From NCBI RefSeq assembly GCF_001422815.1, contig NZ_LMMP01000003.1, positions 136,996 to 200,995 on the forward strand: a stretch of 64,000 nucleotides of DNA, written 5' to 3'. The position numbers and the translations under genes were made by a program. The DNA is from Methylobacterium sp. Leaf91 (GTDB lineage: Bacteria > Pseudomonadota > Alphaproteobacteria > Rhizobiales > Beijerinckiaceae). Below the pieces are notes generated by a model. The model saw only the letters and a program-made list of their open reading frames with translations, was not told the DNA's origin and made no database searches. Positions 18,617 to 27,763 of the stretch are shown here, piece by piece (position 1 is the stretch's first letter; the number at the start of each line of letters is the position of its first letter).

Positions 18617-19531
18617 ATGCGCATCGGGCTCGCGGCCGATAACGGCAACTGGCACAAGGCCCGATTGAGGGCCGCCCTGGAACATCTCGGCGCCGAGCCG
18701 GTGCTGTTTTCGCTCGCCGACGTGGCGGTGGTCACCGGCGCGGGTGAGCCGCTCCGGGTACCGGGCTTCTCCGACGGGTTGCCCGACGGCGTCCTCCTGC
18801 GCACCATCGCCGGGGGTACCTTCGAGGCCACCACCATGCGGCTCGGCGTGCTCCACGCCCTCGTCGCATCCGGAGTCACGGTCTGGAATTCCCCCGGTGC
18901 CATCGAGCGCTCGGTGGACAAGGCCATGACGAGCCTCCTCGTCGCCAGGGCGGGCCTGCCCACTCCCGACACCTTCGTCTTCTCCAGCCGCGAGGCCGCC
19001 GCCGCCTGCGTCGCCCGCGAGGCGGGACCGGGCCGGCCACTGGTGCTCAAACCGCTCTTCGGCTCACAGGGCGAGGGTTTGCAGCTCATCGAACGGCCGG
19101 AAGACCTGCCCGCCGAGGAGGCCGTGTCGCGGGTCTACTATCTCCAGCGCTACATCGCGCGGAACGACGGCCTCTGGCGCGATTACCGCGTCTTCGTCTG
19201 CGAGGGCCGGGCCATCGCCGCCATGATCCGCGAAGGCGACGGCTGGATCACCAACGTCCATCGCGGGGGCCGGCCATTGCCCTGGGCGATGCCGGAGAAG
19301 GCTGCCGAGCTCGCCGAGCGGGCCGCCGCCGCCATCGGCGTCGACTATACCGGTATCGACCTTGTGGAAGACGGGGAGGGCGGATACCTCGTCCTCGAAG
19401 TCAATTCCATGCCGGCCTGGTCGGGCCTGCAGCAGGTCACCGAGGTCGACGTCGCGGCCGCCGTAGCCCGAGGCTTCCTCAACGCCGTACGGGCAGCGAG
19501 GCCCCCCCGGCTCCTCGCGGCATCGGGATGA
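18617..19531 (+). CDS. RimK-like ATP-grasp ligase of the C1 cofactor cluster
   Basis: A 304-residue RimK/MptN-type ATP-grasp protein. It shows WNSPGAIERSVDKAMTSLLVARAGLPTPDT (residues about 93-122), the ATP-binding LVLKPLFGSQGEGLQLI near 144-160, RDYRVFVCEGRAIAAMIR, and the metal site YLVLEVNSMPAW near 260. RimK relatives add glutamate residues to proteins or cofactors. Methylofuran of Methylobacterium carries a long polyglutamate chain, so glutamylation of a C1 cofactor is the natural guess. ATG 18617 lies just after a palindromic repeat. The stop overlaps the next gene by four bases. Confidence 0.82.
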   Translation: MRIGLAADNGNWHKARLRAALEHLGAEPVLFSLADVAVVTGAGEPLRVPGFSDGLPDGVLLRTIAGGTFEATTMRLGVLHALVASGVTVWNSPGAIERSVDKAMTSLLVARAGLPTPDTFVFSSREAAAACVAREAGPGRPLVLKPLFGSQGEGLQLIERPEDLPAEEAVSRVYYLQRYIARNDGLWRDYRVFVCEGRAIAAMIREGDGWITNVHRGGRPLPWAMPEKAAELAERAAAAIGVDYTGIDLVEDGEGGYLVLEVNSMPAWSGLQQVTEVDVAAAVARGFLNAVRAARPPRLLAASG

Positions 19532-20373
19532 GTGGGCTTTCGCCGGAGGCGATCGCCACGGCCTACCAGGCGTGCTGCTTGGCCGAGCTCGATGCCCTGA
19601 AACCCGGAAACGTTCATGTTTTCGGCGACGGCCACCGCATGGCGGTGGCCGATTTCGTCACGAGCGCCGAAATTTCCGCTCCCCATCTCGCGGAACCCGG
19701 CGCGCGGATCGGCCGGCGCGTCCGCACCGCCATGGAGGCGACCCTCGGCGCGGTGGGCCAGAATACCAATCTCGGCATCCTGCTCCTCTGCGCGCCCCTG
19801 GCGCGCGCGGCCGAGAACGGCGGCCCCTTGCGCGCGGCGCTCTCGCACGCTCTCGATGATCTCGACGCTGCCGATGCGACCGACGTCTTCGCGGCGATTC
19901 GCGCCGCCAATCCGGGCGGCCTCGGCCGAGTCGAGCGGCACGACGTAACCGAATCGGTGGCGCCCGCCAGCCTCGTCGCTGCCATGGCGGAAGCGGCCCC
20001 GCGCGATCGGATCGCCCGCGCCTACGTCACCGATTTCGCCGACATCTTCGGCATCGGCCTGCCCGCATTGGCGGCGGCGCGCGGCAAGGGTCTCACGCCC
20101 CCCTGGAGCACGACCGCGGTCTTCCTCGGCTACCTCGCGGCCGTCCCCGACAGCCATGTCGCGCGCAAGCACGGGCCAGACCGCGCCGACGCCCTGCGCG
20201 CCGAGGCGGCGGAGCTTCTCTCTCTCGATCTCGCCACGCACCCCGTCACCGAGCTCTTGGCACGGGACCGCTCGTGGAAGGGCCAGAACCTCAATCCGGG
20301 CACCAGCGCGGACATGACGGTGGCCACCCTCTTCGCCGACCGATTGCTGGCGGCCGGGATGGAACAACCGTGA
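19528..20373 (+). CDS. CitG/MdcB-like triphosphoribosyl-dephospho-CoA synthase family protein
   Basis: A 281-residue, mostly helical protein. It carries the CitG family blocks LAELDALKPGNVHVFGDGHRM (residues about 16-36), VGQNTNLGILLLCAPLA near 72-90, and the C-terminal LNPGTSADMTVATLFADRLL. CitG and MdcB make the triphosphoribosyl-dephospho-CoA prosthetic group from ATP. Homologues without citrate lyase genes recur in methylotroph C1 clusters, where the substrate is not known. A ribosyl transfer in cofactor synthesis would fit. ATG 19528 overlaps the upstream stop (ATGAG), so the genes are coupled. Confidence 0.8.
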   Translation: MSGLSPEAIATAYQACCLAELDALKPGNVHVFGDGHRMAVADFVTSAEISAPHLAEPGARIGRRVRTAMEATLGAVGQNTNLGILLLCAPLARAAENGGPLRAALSHALDDLDAADATDVFAAIRAANPGGLGRVERHDVTESVAPASLVAAMAEAAPRDRIARAYVTDFADIFGIGLPALAAARGKGLTPPWSTTAVFLGYLAAVPDSHVARKHGPDRADALRAEAAELLSLDLATHPVTELLARDRSWKGQNLNPGTSADMTVATLFADRLLAAGMEQP

Positions 20374-20632
20374 CACCGGCCACCCGGTGCCGGCGGAGTG
20401 CGCCATAATTCATGAAACGGCGCGTTCAACCCCCCGTTAGACAAAGATTTTGCTCGAATCCGCCCCCCCTGCAGGGTTGTTCCGGCAGAGACCCCAGAGT
20501 AGGGTCCGCGCCGCGATCCGGGCAAACCGGTCCGGTCCTCATGGGACTGGACGCCGTGAACAAGGATGGCTTTCGGCCGCGCCAAACTACGGGGCGGTCA
20601 TGCTTTTTCAAGACTCCTGGGAGAAACCCCAC

Positions 20633-21145
20633 ATGGCGAAGATCAACAAAGTTCTGGTCGGCGAGGCTCTCGTCGGCGATGGCAACGAGGTCGCCCACAT
20701 CGATCTCATCATCGGACCGCGCGGTTCGCCGGCCGAGACGGCTTTCTGCAACGGCCTCGTGAACAACAAGCACGGCTTCACCAGCCTGCTCGCGGTCATC
20801 GCGCCGAACCTGCCCTGCAAGCCGAACACCCTGATGTTCAACAAGGTCACCATCAACGACGCCCGTCAGGCCGTCCAGATGTTCGGCCCCGCCCAGTACG
20901 GCGTTGCCAAGGCCGTGCAGGACGCCGTTGCCGAAGGCATCATCCCCGCTGACGAAGCCGACGACCTGTTCATCCTGGTCGGCGTGTTCATTCACTGGGA
21001 AGCTGCCGACGACGCCAAGATCCAGAAGTACAACTACGACGCCGTGAAGCTGTCGATCCAGCGCGCCGTCAAGGGCGAGCCCACCGCTGCCTACGCCACC
21101 GAGCAGCGCAACTCCGCTTCGCACCCCTTCGCGTCGAACGCTTAG
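20633..21145 (+). CDS. fae: Formaldehyde-activating enzyme
   Basis: A 170-residue protein starting [19 protein letters not shown], with [12 protein letters not shown] carrying the conserved histidine, [18 protein letters not shown], and [15 protein letters not shown]. It condenses formaldehyde with dephospho-H4MPT to methylene-dH4MPT and is one of the most abundant proteins of methylotrophs. ATG 20633 gives the standard length and has GGGAGA upstream; the frame opens earlier at 20450 but without family sequence. A leader of about 260 bases without a gene precedes it, and a strong terminator follows at 21241. This suggests its own promoter and high expression. Confidence 0.97.
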   Translation: MAKINKVLVGEALVGDGNEVAHIDLIIGPRGSPAETAFCNGLVNNKHGFTSLLAVIAPNLPCKPNTLMFNKVTINDARQAVQMFGPAQYGVAKAVQDAVAEGIIPADEADDLFILVGVFIHWEAADDAKIQKYNYDAVKLSIQRAVKGEPTAAYATEQRNSASHPFASNA

Positions 21146-21240
21146 ATCGGGGACAGTCCTGGGCAGAGCGCGCCTCCGCCCGCACCGCGGGGCCTGCTCC
21201 AGCGACTGGCTTCCATCTTCCTCGGACGATGAAACATGAA

Positions 21241-21270
21241 ACGAGGCGGCTCCGGCCGCCTCGTTTTTTT
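21241..21270 (+). terminator. Rho-independent terminator of fae
   Basis: A perfect 10-bp stem (ACGAGGCGGC and GCCGCCTCGT, loop TCCG) is followed by seven T. It lies 95 bases after the fae stop and also faces the end of the HisA-like gene. Confidence 0.9.
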
Positions 21271-21298
21271 ATGGGCTCGACACTCTTGGATCGCCCCT

Positions 21299-21982
21299 CT
21301 ACCGCCGCAGCGTCCCGTCGTGGATCGCGGTGGCCACCAGGGCGCCCGTGACGCCGATCTCCTCCAGCGCGGCGACATCCCCCGGTCCGCGCACGCCGCC
21401 CGCCGCGTAGAGCCGCGTCGCGGGGCTGACCCTGCGGATCTCGGACAGGCGGTCGAGATCCGGCCCGGTCCCCGCGCCGACACGGCTCAGGGTCATCACG
21501 ATGACCTCGGAAGGCCAGTGCGCCGGCTCGTCATGGAGTTCCGCCGGCCCCATCCTCTCGGCCCCCCGGCTGTCGAGGGAGAAGACCGCGCGGTCGCCCA
21601 GCGCCTGCACCAAGCCGGCATCGTGCTGGCTCTCGCTACCGATCACCGGGCGGCCCAACCCCTCCGCCAGGAACGCATCGACGCCGGCGGCCCCTGAGAA
21701 TCCCGCATCGACCCAAAGCTGTACGCCCGGACAGGCGAGAGCGACCTTCGTGAGACTGCCGAGATCCGGAGGCCTGCCATCGATGATCGCATCGAGATCG
21801 GCGACATAGAGGATGCGCGCGGCAATCGCGTCCGCGAGACCCCGCGCGACCTCCCCGGGCGACGATCCCTTTGCCAAGGGCGTCACGATCGGGGCATAGG
21901 AGTCGCGATCCCCGGCCCTGGCCCGCACCACCTCTCCGTGGCGCAGGTCGATCACCGGAACGATCCGAAACCCGTCCTTCAT
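21299..21982 (-). CDS. HisA/HisF-like TIM-barrel protein of the C1 cluster
   Basis: A 227-residue beta/alpha barrel related to HisA. It has IVPVIDLRHGEVVRA (first strand with catalytic-type Asp), LYVADLDAIIDG, WVDAGFSG, VIGSESQHD and LYAAGGVRGPGDVAAL near the phosphate-binding end. Both phosphate-binding glycine blocks are present, but it is shorter than HisA and lies far from his genes. Such HisA-like proteins accompany H4MPT genes in methylotrophs; the reaction is unproven. ATG 21982 has GGGAGGAAC upstream. It is divergent from the MfnF-like gene, leaving only 27 bases between the two starts. Confidence 0.8.
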   Translation of the reverse strand: MKDGFRIVPVIDLRHGEVVRARAGDRDSYAPIVTPLAKGSSPGEVARGLADAIAARILYVADLDAIIDGRPPDLGSLTKVALACPGVQLWVDAGFSGAAGVDAFLAEGLGRPVIGSESQHDAGLVQALGDRAVFSLDSRGAERMGPAELHDEPAHWPSEVIVMTLSRVGAGTGPDLDRLSEIRRVSPATRLYAAGGVRGPGDVAALEEIGVTGALVATAIHDGTLRR

Positions 21983-22009
21983 CGCGTTCCTCCCTGTACG
22001 GACTTGCCC

Positions 22010-23071
22010 GTGACATCTGCCGCATCCACGCACAACCCGGTGATCGGCTGGGATCTCGGAGGGGTCCATGTCAAGGCGGCCCTGGTTCGGGGCGGCCGGG
22101 TCGAGGCGGTGGTGCAGGCGCCCTGCCGTCTCTGGCGCGGCCTTCCCGCCCTCGACGAGACGTTTTCGCAGCTGCCGGATTGGGCGCGCGGCGAGGCCGA
22201 ACACGTCGTCACCATGACGGGAGAACTCACCGACTGCTTCTCCGACCGCACCGATGGCGTGGCGCAGCTCTCTGCCTGGGCGAGCGCGAATCTTGCCGGT
22301 TCGGTGCGGATTTATGGTGGCCGGGCCGGGCTCCTCGCGCCCGGCGAGGCGAGGGGCGCCGCCATCGACGTGGCCTCGGCGAACTGGCACGCCACGGCGG
22401 CCCTGGCTGGCCGCCACGCGGCGAACGCGCTCCTCGTCGATATCGGCTCCACCACGGCCGACCTGATCCCCATCGTGGACGGCCACCCCGCCGCCACCGG
22501 TTACAGCGACGCCGAGCGCCTGGAGACGGGCGAGCTGGTCTATTCCGGCGTGGTGCGCACGCCCGTCCTCGCCTTCACCGCCTCCGCGCCGTTCAAGGGC
22601 CGACGCACGGGCCTGATGGCCGAGACCTTCGCCACCACGGCCGACGTCTACCGTCTCACCGGCGATCTGCCCGAGGGGGCCGACCAGCAGCACAGCGCCG
22701 ACATGAAGGGCAAATCGATCCCAGAGACCGAGATCCGCCTCGCCCGTATGATCGGCCGCGACCATGCGGAGGGAGGCTCAGCGGATTGGCGCGCTCTCGC
22801 GGCGCATTTCGCCGAATGTCAGCTCCGTCCCCTCCACGATGCGGCGGCGATCCTGCTCTCGCGCCCCGACATCGCGGCGGATGCACCTCTGATCGTCTGC
22901 GGGGCGGGGCGATTCCTGGCAGAGCGGCTGGCCCGGCGCCTGGGACGCCCGGCAGTGGCGCTCACCGACCTCATCGCGCCGTCGCTCGCGGAGGAGGGCG
23001 CCGACTGGGCCTCCACCTGCGGCCCGGCCGTGGCGGTGGCCTTGCTGGCCGCCGAAACCATCCAACACTGA
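22010..23071 (+). CDS. MfnF-like hydantoinase/oxoprolinase-fold protein (H4MPT-linked C1 pathway)
   Basis: About 353 residues with an ASKHA-type nucleotide-binding fold: GWDLGGVHVKAALV at the start, VTMTGELTDCF, and ANALLVDIGSTTADLIPI near residue 143. It matches the family known as probable H4MPT-linked C1 transfer pathway protein, whose archaeal member MfnF joins the furan and tyramine-glutamate halves of methanofuran. A methylofuran role follows by homology. The start is uncertain: GTG 22010 fits the family best, while the frame opens at 21938 and would overlap the divergent gene. The 66-residue gene follows 18 bases later. Confidence 0.85.
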   Translation: MTSAASTHNPVIGWDLGGVHVKAALVRGGRVEAVVQAPCRLWRGLPALDETFSQLPDWARGEAEHVVTMTGELTDCFSDRTDGVAQLSAWASANLAGSVRIYGGRAGLLAPGEARGAAIDVASANWHATAALAGRHAANALLVDIGSTTADLIPIVDGHPAATGYSDAERLETGELVYSGVVRTPVLAFTASAPFKGRRTGLMAETFATTADVYRLTGDLPEGADQQHSADMKGKSIPETEIRLARMIGRDHAEGGSADWRALAAHFAECQLRPLHDAAAILLSRPDIAADAPLIVCGAGRFLAERLARRLGRPAVALTDLIAPSLAEEGADWASTCGPAVAVALLAAETIQH

Positions 23072-23089
23072 ACCGAACGGGAGACCCGC

Positions 23090-23290
23090 ATGAGCGCCAC
23101 GCACAAACTCGCCCGTATCCTCGCCACGCGCTCCGGCGCGGGAATCGAGCTCGCCCTCGCCACCGAGAGTGGCCAGACCCTCAAGGTGCTGGCGAGCCAG
23201 GACCAGATCGACATGCTGGTGGACGAGTTGGAGGACATCCTCAATTCGCCGGCTGAGCCCGGAGACGACGAGCCGCCGGCGGCGGCGTGA
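23090..23290 (+). CDS. Small conserved protein at the end of the C1 cluster
   Basis: A 66-residue acidic protein. A strand-rich half (GIELALATESGQTLKVLAS) is followed by a helix (DQIDMLVDELEDILNS) and a disordered DDEPPAAA tail. ATG 23090 has GGGAGA upstream, and the gene lies 18 bases after the MfnF-like gene, so it is in the same operon. The length is too small for an enzyme, and I recognise no catalytic motif. It may be an accessory or regulatory subunit of the cofactor pathway. Confidence 0.65.
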   Translation: MSATHKLARILATRSGAGIELALATESGQTLKVLASQDQIDMLVDELEDILNSPAEPGDDEPPAAA

Positions 23291-23303
23291 AGCGCCGCTC
23301 CCC

Positions 23304-23804
23304 TCAGTAGGCGTCGCGCTCCTCGCGCTCCTCGTCCCCTAGCAGCCCCCGGATCTGGTCGAGGCAGCCTTGGAGGATGTAGGCGGCCGCCAGCATATCG
23401 ACGACCTCGCCGCGCTTGGCCCGAGAGGCATCCGCCGCGATCAGGGCCCGCGTCACTGCCGCCGTGGACAGGCGCTCGTCGCAGAAGAGCACCGGCAGGT
23501 CGAGCAGGGGCTTCATGTTGCGCACGAAGGAGCGCGTGGCCTGGACGCGCGGCCCTTCGCTACCGTCCATGTTGAGGGGCAGCCCCATGACGAGGCCGCC
23601 GACCTGGTGAGCCTCGCACAGGAGGCGCAGGCGCGCGACGTCGGGGGTGAACTTCACCCGGCGGATGGTCTCGAGCGGCGAGGCGATCTGCCGGCCCACA
23701 TCCGAGAGGGCGAGCCCGATCGTCTTGGTGCCGAGGTCGATCCCGATGAGGCGTCGGCCGCCTGCAGACGCCGCGACGAACGCCCGGACCTCGTCTTCCG
23801 TCAC
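23304..23804 (-). CDS. ruvX: Holliday junction resolvase-like nuclease RuvX (YqgF)
   Basis: A 166-residue RNase H-fold protein with the first catalytic aspartate in [17 protein letters not shown] (residues about 18-34), [19 protein letters not shown], the second acidic site in [12 protein letters not shown], and the third in [13 protein letters not shown]. The family acts in 16S rRNA 5' processing and possibly recombination. It starts at GTG 23804, overlapping the SMI1/KNR4 stop by four bases, so it depends on translation of that gene. It converges on the C1 cluster with 13 bases between stops. Confidence 0.93.
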   Translation of the reverse strand: MTEDEVRAFVAASAGGRRLIGIDLGTKTIGLALSDVGRQIASPLETIRRVKFTPDVARLRLLCEAHQVGGLVMGLPLNMDGSEGPRVQATRSFVRNMKPLLDLPVLFCDERLSTAAVTRALIAADASRAKRGEVVDMLAAAYILQGCLDQIRGLLGDEEREERDAY

Positions 23805-24340
23805 GAGACCTGGCCCAGGAAAGTGGAGGGCAGGGGCTCCGCGCCCATGCCGAGAATGCCGCGCACGGCGGGGCCCTGAACCCGTCGCATGAGGTCGGGA
23901 AGGTCGCTCCCCCCGAACCGCACCGATTCGAGATCGGCACCCATCACCCAGATCTCGTATTCCCGGAGCCCGGCCTCGTCGGCGCCGACGGCCACGTCCC
24001 AGAACAGGAACTCGCCCGCTTCGGTCTCACCGAAGAAACAGGCGCGCTCGACCACGCTCGGATCGTCCCCCTCGATATCGAAACGATGGCCCTCCCGCAT
24101 CTCGATCACGGAGGCGATGCTGTGCGCGATCAGTTCCGAGCGGGTCACGAGGTCCGCGCTCTCGGTGGAACTCGGAACCGCGATGCGGATGGAACCGCAG
24201 GCGAGCCCTGCGCCGCATTCGAGGCAGAAGCTGCGGTAGCTTTCCGGCAGCGGGAAACCGAGTTCGGCCTCGGCACGGTCGAGATCGGCCGGATCGGCTT
24301 TCGGCCCGGCAGTGAATTCGGTGAACACCGTCTGCCACAT
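23801..24340 (-). CDS. SMI1/KNR4 (SUKH) family protein
   Basis: A 179-residue protein with the SUKH-1 opening: a helix with [23 protein letters not shown] (residues about 19-41), the GAG turn, and an acidic C-terminal half with [17 protein letters not shown]. The superfamily includes immunity proteins for nuclease toxins as well as housekeeping binding modules. Here it directly precedes and overlaps ruvX and no toxin gene is adjacent, so a housekeeping or orphan-immunity role cannot be separated. ATG 24340 is the natural start. Confidence 0.75.
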   Translation of the reverse strand: MWQTVFTEFTAGPKADPADLDRAEAELGFPLPESYRSFCLECGAGLACGSIRIAVPSSTESADLVTRSELIAHSIASVIEMREGHRFDIEGDDPSVVERACFFGETEAGEFLFWDVAVGADEAGLREYEIWVMGADLESVRFGGSDLPDLMRRVQGPAVRGILGMGAEPLPSTFLGQVS

Positions 24341-24517
24341 GATGTCTGTCCTCGACGCGCTAGACCCTACTCCGGAGGGAATAGCCGCGTGGGACGTAAA
24401 TGCGCCAGACGTCCACGAAGGATTCCTCGACGTGACGCCGCTGGGTTCGCTCGATCCCGTTCCCTAGCTCGACGCCATGCCTTGCCCGGGCCGCGACCAG
24501 GAACCCAGCGCGTCCTC

Positions 24518-25426
24518 TCATGCGCCCCGAGGCGAGATCGCGATGGTCAGCCACAGATTCCATCCGGCCGGGCGGTTCTCCGCTTCGAACTCGCGGTAGA
24601 ATTTGAGATTGAGGTACCCTTGGGCGTCGCCTACCGGAAACAGGTAGCCGACCTGGGGTCCCGCCGCGAAGACCCTGCCCTTGAACGGGCCAAATGTAGC
24701 GCCGCGTCCGCGATCGCCGGTCACCTGCTGATAGACGTAGCCGACCAGCCCGAGCTGGTATTGGTCGCCGATGAACTTCGACGCCGAGAAGTCGATATGT
24801 GCGTCGATACCGTTCTGATACTGTGTCTTGGTATTCTCGAAATTATACGTCATGCCGGCGACGGCCGAGAGTTCGTAGCCCAAGTCCTTATCGTAATAGG
24901 TGTAGCCGAAACCGGCGTCCTGGCCCCAATGCCCGATGCCGAAATTGGCCAGGCGTGATGAGTTGTAGGTGCCGGACGGGACGTTCGTGAGGGTATAGAC
25001 GAGGTAGTTGTGATTTCCGGCGCTCCAGCGCATCGAAGCGGCTGGCGTCAGGTCCATGATTCCAACCCGGGAATCGTTCCTCACATCGGTGATGTCGACG
25101 GCCATCCCGCCGAATGCGCCGAACAGGCTGAGGGACAATTGCCCGTCGAGCACCGGCGTTGGGAGGGAATAGGTGATGCCCGCATAAGCGAGGTCCGCCC
25201 TCTCGGAGACGTTCTGAACTCTTGCGGTCGAGTGGTAGTAGGTCAGGCTCGTCGACCATCCCGGCATGCCCGGCACCGCCGCCATGCTGGCGAAGGAGCC
25301 GGCCAGATACAGGTTCGCTCCCCCTTCATCCGCCCGTGCCGGAGCGGTGAGGAAGGTCGCCGTGATGGAGGCCAGCAACGCAGCCAGCACGTGCATGGTC
25401 CTGATTCTGGTCGCTGACTTTGCCAC
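24518..25426 (-). CDS. SphA/MetA-pathway outer-membrane protein
   Basis: A 302-residue protein with a signal peptide (MHVLAALLASITATFLTAPARA preceded by basic VAKSATRIRT). It has many amphipathic strands (LYLAGSFASM, FGYTYYDKDLGYELSAVAGMTYNF, YQLGLVGYVYQQ, VFAAGPQVGYLFP) and ends in a strand (LWLTIAISPRGA). This resembles the phenol-degradation MetA (PF13557) outer-membrane channel family. GTG 25426 is preferred over ATG 25396 because it supplies the basic n-region. Seventy bases separate it from the upstream APC permease gene, so co-transcription and uptake of one substrate across both membranes is possible. Confidence 0.75.
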   Translation of the reverse strand: MAKSATRIRTMHVLAALLASITATFLTAPARADEGGANLYLAGSFASMAAVPGMPGWSTSLTYYHSTARVQNVSERADLAYAGITYSLPTPVLDGQLSLSLFGAFGGMAVDITDVRNDSRVGIMDLTPAASMRWSAGNHNYLVYTLTNVPSGTYNSSRLANFGIGHWGQDAGFGYTYYDKDLGYELSAVAGMTYNFENTKTQYQNGIDAHIDFSASKFIGDQYQLGLVGYVYQQVTGDRGRGATFGPFKGRVFAAGPQVGYLFPVGDAQGYLNLKFYREFEAENRPAGWNLWLTIAISPRGA

Positions 25427-25497
25427 GGCGCTCACTTTCTGGTTGTCCCGAAGCGAAAGAGTCGCCGGACGCACATCTCGGTCGGTCGGTTGTGGCG

Positions 25498-26979
25498 TCA
25501 CGATGTGGGCAGCGAGACCGTGGGCAGAGTGGCCGTGGGCGGTTCGACCTGAAGGACCGTGCGATTGAACCTGAGAAGGTAGAGAAAATAGACGCCGCCC
25601 GTGACGAGCAGCCCCACCACGATCAAGTCGGGGACCAAAGCTGCATCGGGCGTGACCAGCACGAACAGCGCGCCCATCAGCCAGACGAGGGCGATGACGG
25701 CGACGGGTACCTCGAAAGCGCCCAGGTCGAAGGCGCCGACCCGTCGGTCGAGCTTCTTTCGCACGGCCAGATAGAGAATGACCGTGACGCCGTAGCTGAG
25801 GATCGGCAGGATCGTGGATGCCGTGATCAATTGCAGAAGCGCCTCGCCCGGAAGCGCAAGCATGAGAAGTATGCCCCCGACGAGGACCAGGATCGTCGCC
25901 GGAATCGGCGTCTGCGTCCGCGGGTGGACCTGGCTCATCAGACCCGACGCGGGAAAGCGGCCGTCCCGCGACATCGCGTAGACCAGCCGTGCCGCGGTCG
26001 CCATCACGACCATTCCGCAGGCGAAGAAGGCGAATGTCACCGCGGCCATCATGATCGTCTTCATCATGGAGCCGAACTGGTCGTGCAGGATCTCGGCCAC
26101 CGGCGAGTCGCTCAGGGTGATCCGCTGGACATCCGGAATGGCGACGGTGAGCGCGATCAGGAAAAGCAGCCCCAGCACACCCGCAGCGACGACGGATCCG
26201 ACGATGGCGCGAGGAACGCTGCGAAACGGGTCCTTGGCCTCCTCGGCGACATTGGCCGCGGCGTCGAAGCCCACGAGGGTGGAGAGGCCCATCAGCATGG
26301 CGAGCATCAGGCCCCCGCCGACCTTGAAATAATCGGGGTCGGCGGCGGCCGTCCCGCGGGAGGTCAAGTTGGCGAAGGAGCCCATCCCGTTCATTGCGAT
26401 CGCGATCGGTAGAAGGATCACGAGCAGGATGACGATCATCACCTCGATGCCGACGGCGGTCCCGTTGATCAGGCCGACGAGGCGCGTGGACACGATGGTC
26501 AGCACGGCCTGGACCAGCAGGATCGCCAAGGTGATCCACCGGGCCGTCTGCTCGTCGGGCGCCATGCCGAGCAAGGGCATGAGCGCCTGACTGGCGAGTG
26601 CGTTGTCCACCGCCACCACGCCGATGCCGAGGTAACAGAAGCTCAAGAGACCGAACCACCAGCCGATTGCCGGATTGGCGAGGCGCGACGCCCATTGATA
26701 GGACGAGCCCGTCAGGGGAATGCGGGCCGCGAACTGTGCGATGACGAGGGCGACGAAGGTCTGCCCGATCGCCACGATCGCCCAGAGCCAGATCCCGACC
26801 GGGCCTGCACTGCGAAGGACGTCGTCGAAGGTACCGAAGATCCCGACGGCTACCGAAATGAAGGCAAAGGAAACGGCGAAGACTTGAAACGAACCCAAAG
26901 TTCGCTTCAGTTCCTGGCGGTAGCCCCCAAGCTCTGCGGAGGTTTCTTCCCCACGCAGCCCATGCGGAAACTGTTCCAT
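25498..26979 (-). CDS. APC family amino acid permease
   Basis: About 493 residues with twelve predicted membrane helices. The APC signature is in the first helix (SFQVFAVSFAFISVAVGIFGTF) and GLMLAMLMGLSTLVGFDAAANVAEEAKDPFRSVPRAI at about 225-260, the conserved region of amino acid/polyamine permeases. It should import an amino acid or amine with a proton at the inner membrane. ATG 26979 is chosen because AGGTGA lies just upstream; the frame could start at 27018. It precedes the MetA-type outer-membrane gene on the same strand. Confidence 0.9.
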   Translation of the reverse strand: MEQFPHGLRGEETSAELGGYRQELKRTLGSFQVFAVSFAFISVAVGIFGTFDDVLRSAGPVGIWLWAIVAIGQTFVALVIAQFAARIPLTGSSYQWASRLANPAIGWWFGLLSFCYLGIGVVAVDNALASQALMPLLGMAPDEQTARWITLAILLVQAVLTIVSTRLVGLINGTAVGIEVMIVILLVILLPIAIAMNGMGSFANLTSRGTAAADPDYFKVGGGLMLAMLMGLSTLVGFDAAANVAEEAKDPFRSVPRAIVGSVVAAGVLGLLFLIALTVAIPDVQRITLSDSPVAEILHDQFGSMMKTIMMAAVTFAFFACGMVVMATAARLVYAMSRDGRFPASGLMSQVHPRTQTPIPATILVLVGGILLMLALPGEALLQLITASTILPILSYGVTVILYLAVRKKLDRRVGAFDLGAFEVPVAVIALVWLMGALFVLVTPDAALVPDLIVVGLLVTGGVYFLYLLRFNRTVLQVEPPTATLPTVSLPTS

Positions 26980-27279
26980 GATCACCTGCCGCCCCTCGCA
27001 GCGATGATTTGCCCCCACCGCATGCTTTGGCGTTAAGCGAAAAAGCGTCCCTCAACAATTGAGAAATTGGCGCGGTCACAGTGCTGGTAAGTGTCTAGCA
27101 GCCCACAGCTTTGATAGAAACGACAAACACGGCATTCGATCTCTGAATATTCAGACACACCGAATCTCAGAACGGCAGCTTTTCCCGATTAAATCGCCAC
27201 CGCACAAAGACCATCCATGACTTACAGGACGGAGTCTGAGCTCTATCTGGCAGCACAGGTCGTCTGGTTCTCACCAGAA

Positions 27280-27320
27280 GAGTCATATCCGACCGGATAT
27301 GGTCTGGCCGGATACGACTC
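27280..27320. promoter_or_regulatory. Nested inverted repeats, possible operator
   Basis: ATATCCG (27285-27291) and CGGATAT (27294-27300) form a perfect dyad. A third CGGATA half-site (27309-27314) with GACTC (27316-27320) pairs with GAGTC and TATCCG on the left (27280-27290). Such clustered half-sites look like an operator. It lies upstream of a decayed HxlR regulator and 300 bases from the permease start. Confidence 0.4.
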
Positions 27321-27449
27321 CCGGTTGTTGTCGTGACGCGTCTTGTTTCGACGAGCCGGTTTCCGCGTCGTGGGAATGCGCTCTTATTGGCAGAGGCTGG
27401 GAAGCTGTGCCGACCGTCCCATGAGACGGAGCGTCAAGACAATCCGACG

Positions 27450-27763
27450 GGCCGCGTATCGCCCGGCCTCGGCGACGGCATCGCCGGGGCGAACATGCAG
27501 TTGCTTGCCGCCTCGCTCATCCGACGATTCGTGTCGAGCCGGCACCCTCGTTCGAATCCGTTTGGATTGAATGTGCCGGGCGGCTCATGCGGGGACGCCG
27601 TTGGCATGAGGAATATGTGCTGACGGCAGCAGGGCGCGACTTCCTCCCCGTCCTGATGATGGGAGCCTGGGCGCAGCGGAACCGCGGCGTCGATCTCGCT
27701 CGCTTCGTCGACGATACGACGGGCCTGGAGATCGAGCCCATTGTCGTCGACGGGGGTGTCGGG
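27450..27763 (+). pseudogene. Decayed HxlR-family regulator
   Basis: Two pieces of an HxlR winged-helix protein lie in different frames. The first (27450-27533) reads GLGDGIAGANMQLLAASLIRRF, like the recognition-helix region (GI..N.L..RL.RL). The second (about 27605-27763) reads EEYVLTAAGRDFLPVLMMGAW and then DTTGLEIEPIVVDGG, like the wing and the C-terminal helix of HxlR proteins. The connecting sequence and start are lost, so the gene is non-functional. The assignment is by eye. Confidence 0.45.
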
